Of a stretch of DNA of 25,073 nucleotides, positions 24,415-25,073 are shown piece by piece (the first letter of the stretch is position 1; the number at the start of each line of letters is the position of its first letter). The position numbers and the translations under genes are program-made. The stretch covers positions 1-25,073 of the forward strand of contig JAPPKT010000145.1 of assembly GCA_028819675.1 (NCBI GenBank). The letters run 5' to 3'. Origin of the DNA: Caldilineaceae bacterium. Its GTDB lineage: Bacteria; Chloroflexota; Anaerolineae; Caldilineales; Caldilineaceae. The notes beneath the pieces were generated by a model. It worked only from the letters and a program-made list of their open reading frames with translations, did no database searches and was not told the DNA's origin.

Positions 24415-25073
24415 CTACAGGCCGGCCCCGCTGCTGAGGGCCCTGTGCAAAGGAATGGTCAACGCCTTCCATACTTCCTCGGGGTCCCCCTTCCTTTCTG
24501 CCGCATCGAACTGGGCGGTCGGCTGATCCGACTCTCCCATTCGATGCCCGTCCGTCTGCAACGAGAGGCCGCCGGAATTCGTCATGCCTTCCACCCGATG
24601 CGGCTGTTGAGCCGCCTCGTACAGCTCAGCCAGCTTTTTCCTGGCACGGAATAGCCGGCTCTTGACTGCCGCCACCGAAATGTCCATCACGTCAGCGATC
24701 TCCTGATAGCTGCAGTCATTCCAATAACGCAATACCAGCGGCGTCCGGTATTCCGGCTCCAGCTGATTCACCAGGGCCTGCATCTCCTCGGCCTGTTCAA
24801 CTGCGAGAGTCTCCGCCTCGGGCCGGGACGATTCGCTTTCCAGGCTGTACACGACCGGTGACTCGTCCAGACCGACAAACTGCACACGCCGCTTTCGTAA
24901 CCTGTCAATGCAATGATAGTTGGCGATAGAAAACAGCCACGTGCTGAACTTGCGTCCTGGATCATATTGGTCCAGGCGGGAATAGGCCCGCAGGAATGTC
25001 TCCTGGGCGGCGTCTTCCGCTTCGGATAAATCGCCGAGCATGCGATAGGTCAAAGCAAAGACCGGTCTCTGAT
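24415..25073 (-). CDS. ECF-type RNA polymerase sigma factor, 5' end outside the window
   Basis: The 218 codons inside the window lack the start; the frame runs open to the window edge. Region 2 is seen as LGDLSEAEDAAQETFLRAYS and FSTWLFSIANYHCIDRLRKR (core and -10 recognition). Region 4 reads LEPEYRTPLVLRYWNDCSYQ then EIADVMDISVAAVKSRLFRA, the -35-binding helix-turn-helix. After region 4 there is a tail of about 68 residues with no clear domain (rich in Gly, Ser and charged residues). It lies upstream of, and is coupled to, the anti-sigma factor gene. Its regulon is not visible, but the solenoid protein is the next gene. Confidence 0.93.
   Translation of the reverse strand, partial: QRPVFALTYRMLGDLSEAEDAAQETFLRAYSRLDQYDPGRKFSTWLFSIANYHCIDRLRKRRVQFVGLDESPVVYSLESESSRPEAETLAVEQAEEMQALVNQLEPEYRTPLVLRYWNDCSYQEIADVMDISVAAVKSRLFRARKKLAELYEAAQQPHRVEGMTNSGGLSLQTDGHRMGESDQPTAQFDAAERKGDPEEVWKALTIPLHRALSSGAGL

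Overview
The window is GC-rich bacterial chromosome, about 25 kb, with densely packed genes mostly on the minus strand. Only two convincing genes lie on the plus strand (a dNTP triphosphohydrolase and an EttA-type ABC-F protein). The mix suggests an uncultured Chloroflexota-like bacterium (Anaerolineae/Caldilinea type): single-copy housekeeping genes, a polymer-forming solenoid protein fused to membrane helices and a helix-hairpin-helix, and a two-helix protein with a long acidic linker. That placement is an inference from protein style, not a phylogenetic result.

Region 1 (1-5464, minus): a surface-polysaccharide operon of O-antigen-ligase/polymerase-like protein, GtrA-family flippase-like protein and GT4 glycosyltransferase, followed by a hotdog acyl-CoA thioesterase, a multi-pass membrane protein and a small unknown protein. 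Several junctions overlap by 4 bases or nearly abut. Region 2 (5557-5740): a tRNA-Ser(CGA) with its own promoter and intrinsic terminator. Region 3 (5824-9990, minus): ftsY, prfB (with the +1 recoding site), a LarA-like protein and an L-2-haloacid-dehalogenase-type HAD protein, probably read from an extended -10 promoter in front of ftsY. Region 4 (10205-11371, plus): dNTPase.

Region 5 (11403-18279, minus): ffh, rpsP, khpA, rimM, dprA, manC and an unrecognised 545-residue membrane protein. The first four are in the classical SRP/ribosome-maturation order, but trmD and rplS, usual after rimM, are not present. Region 6 (18442-20016, minus): a CDP-alcohol phosphatidyltransferase with a clear promoter, and a CpdA-like metallophosphoesterase divergent from ettA (20161-21840, plus). 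Region 7 (21850-25073, minus): an ECF sigma factor cut by the window end, its zinc-binding membrane anti-sigma factor, and a solenoid/coiled-coil/membrane/HhH protein.

Together the genes serve co-translational protein targeting (Ffh, FtsY), translation (S16, KhpA, RimM, RF2, EttA, tRNA-Ser), DNA uptake and nucleotide balance (DprA, dNTPase), and envelope building and sensing (ManC, GT4, GtrA, Wzy-like, lipid synthase, sigma/anti-sigma, solenoid protein). The observations most worth a second look are the solenoid-HhH protein beside the sigma/anti-sigma pair, the linked LarA-like/haloacid dehalogenase pair, and the unrecognised 545-residue protein.
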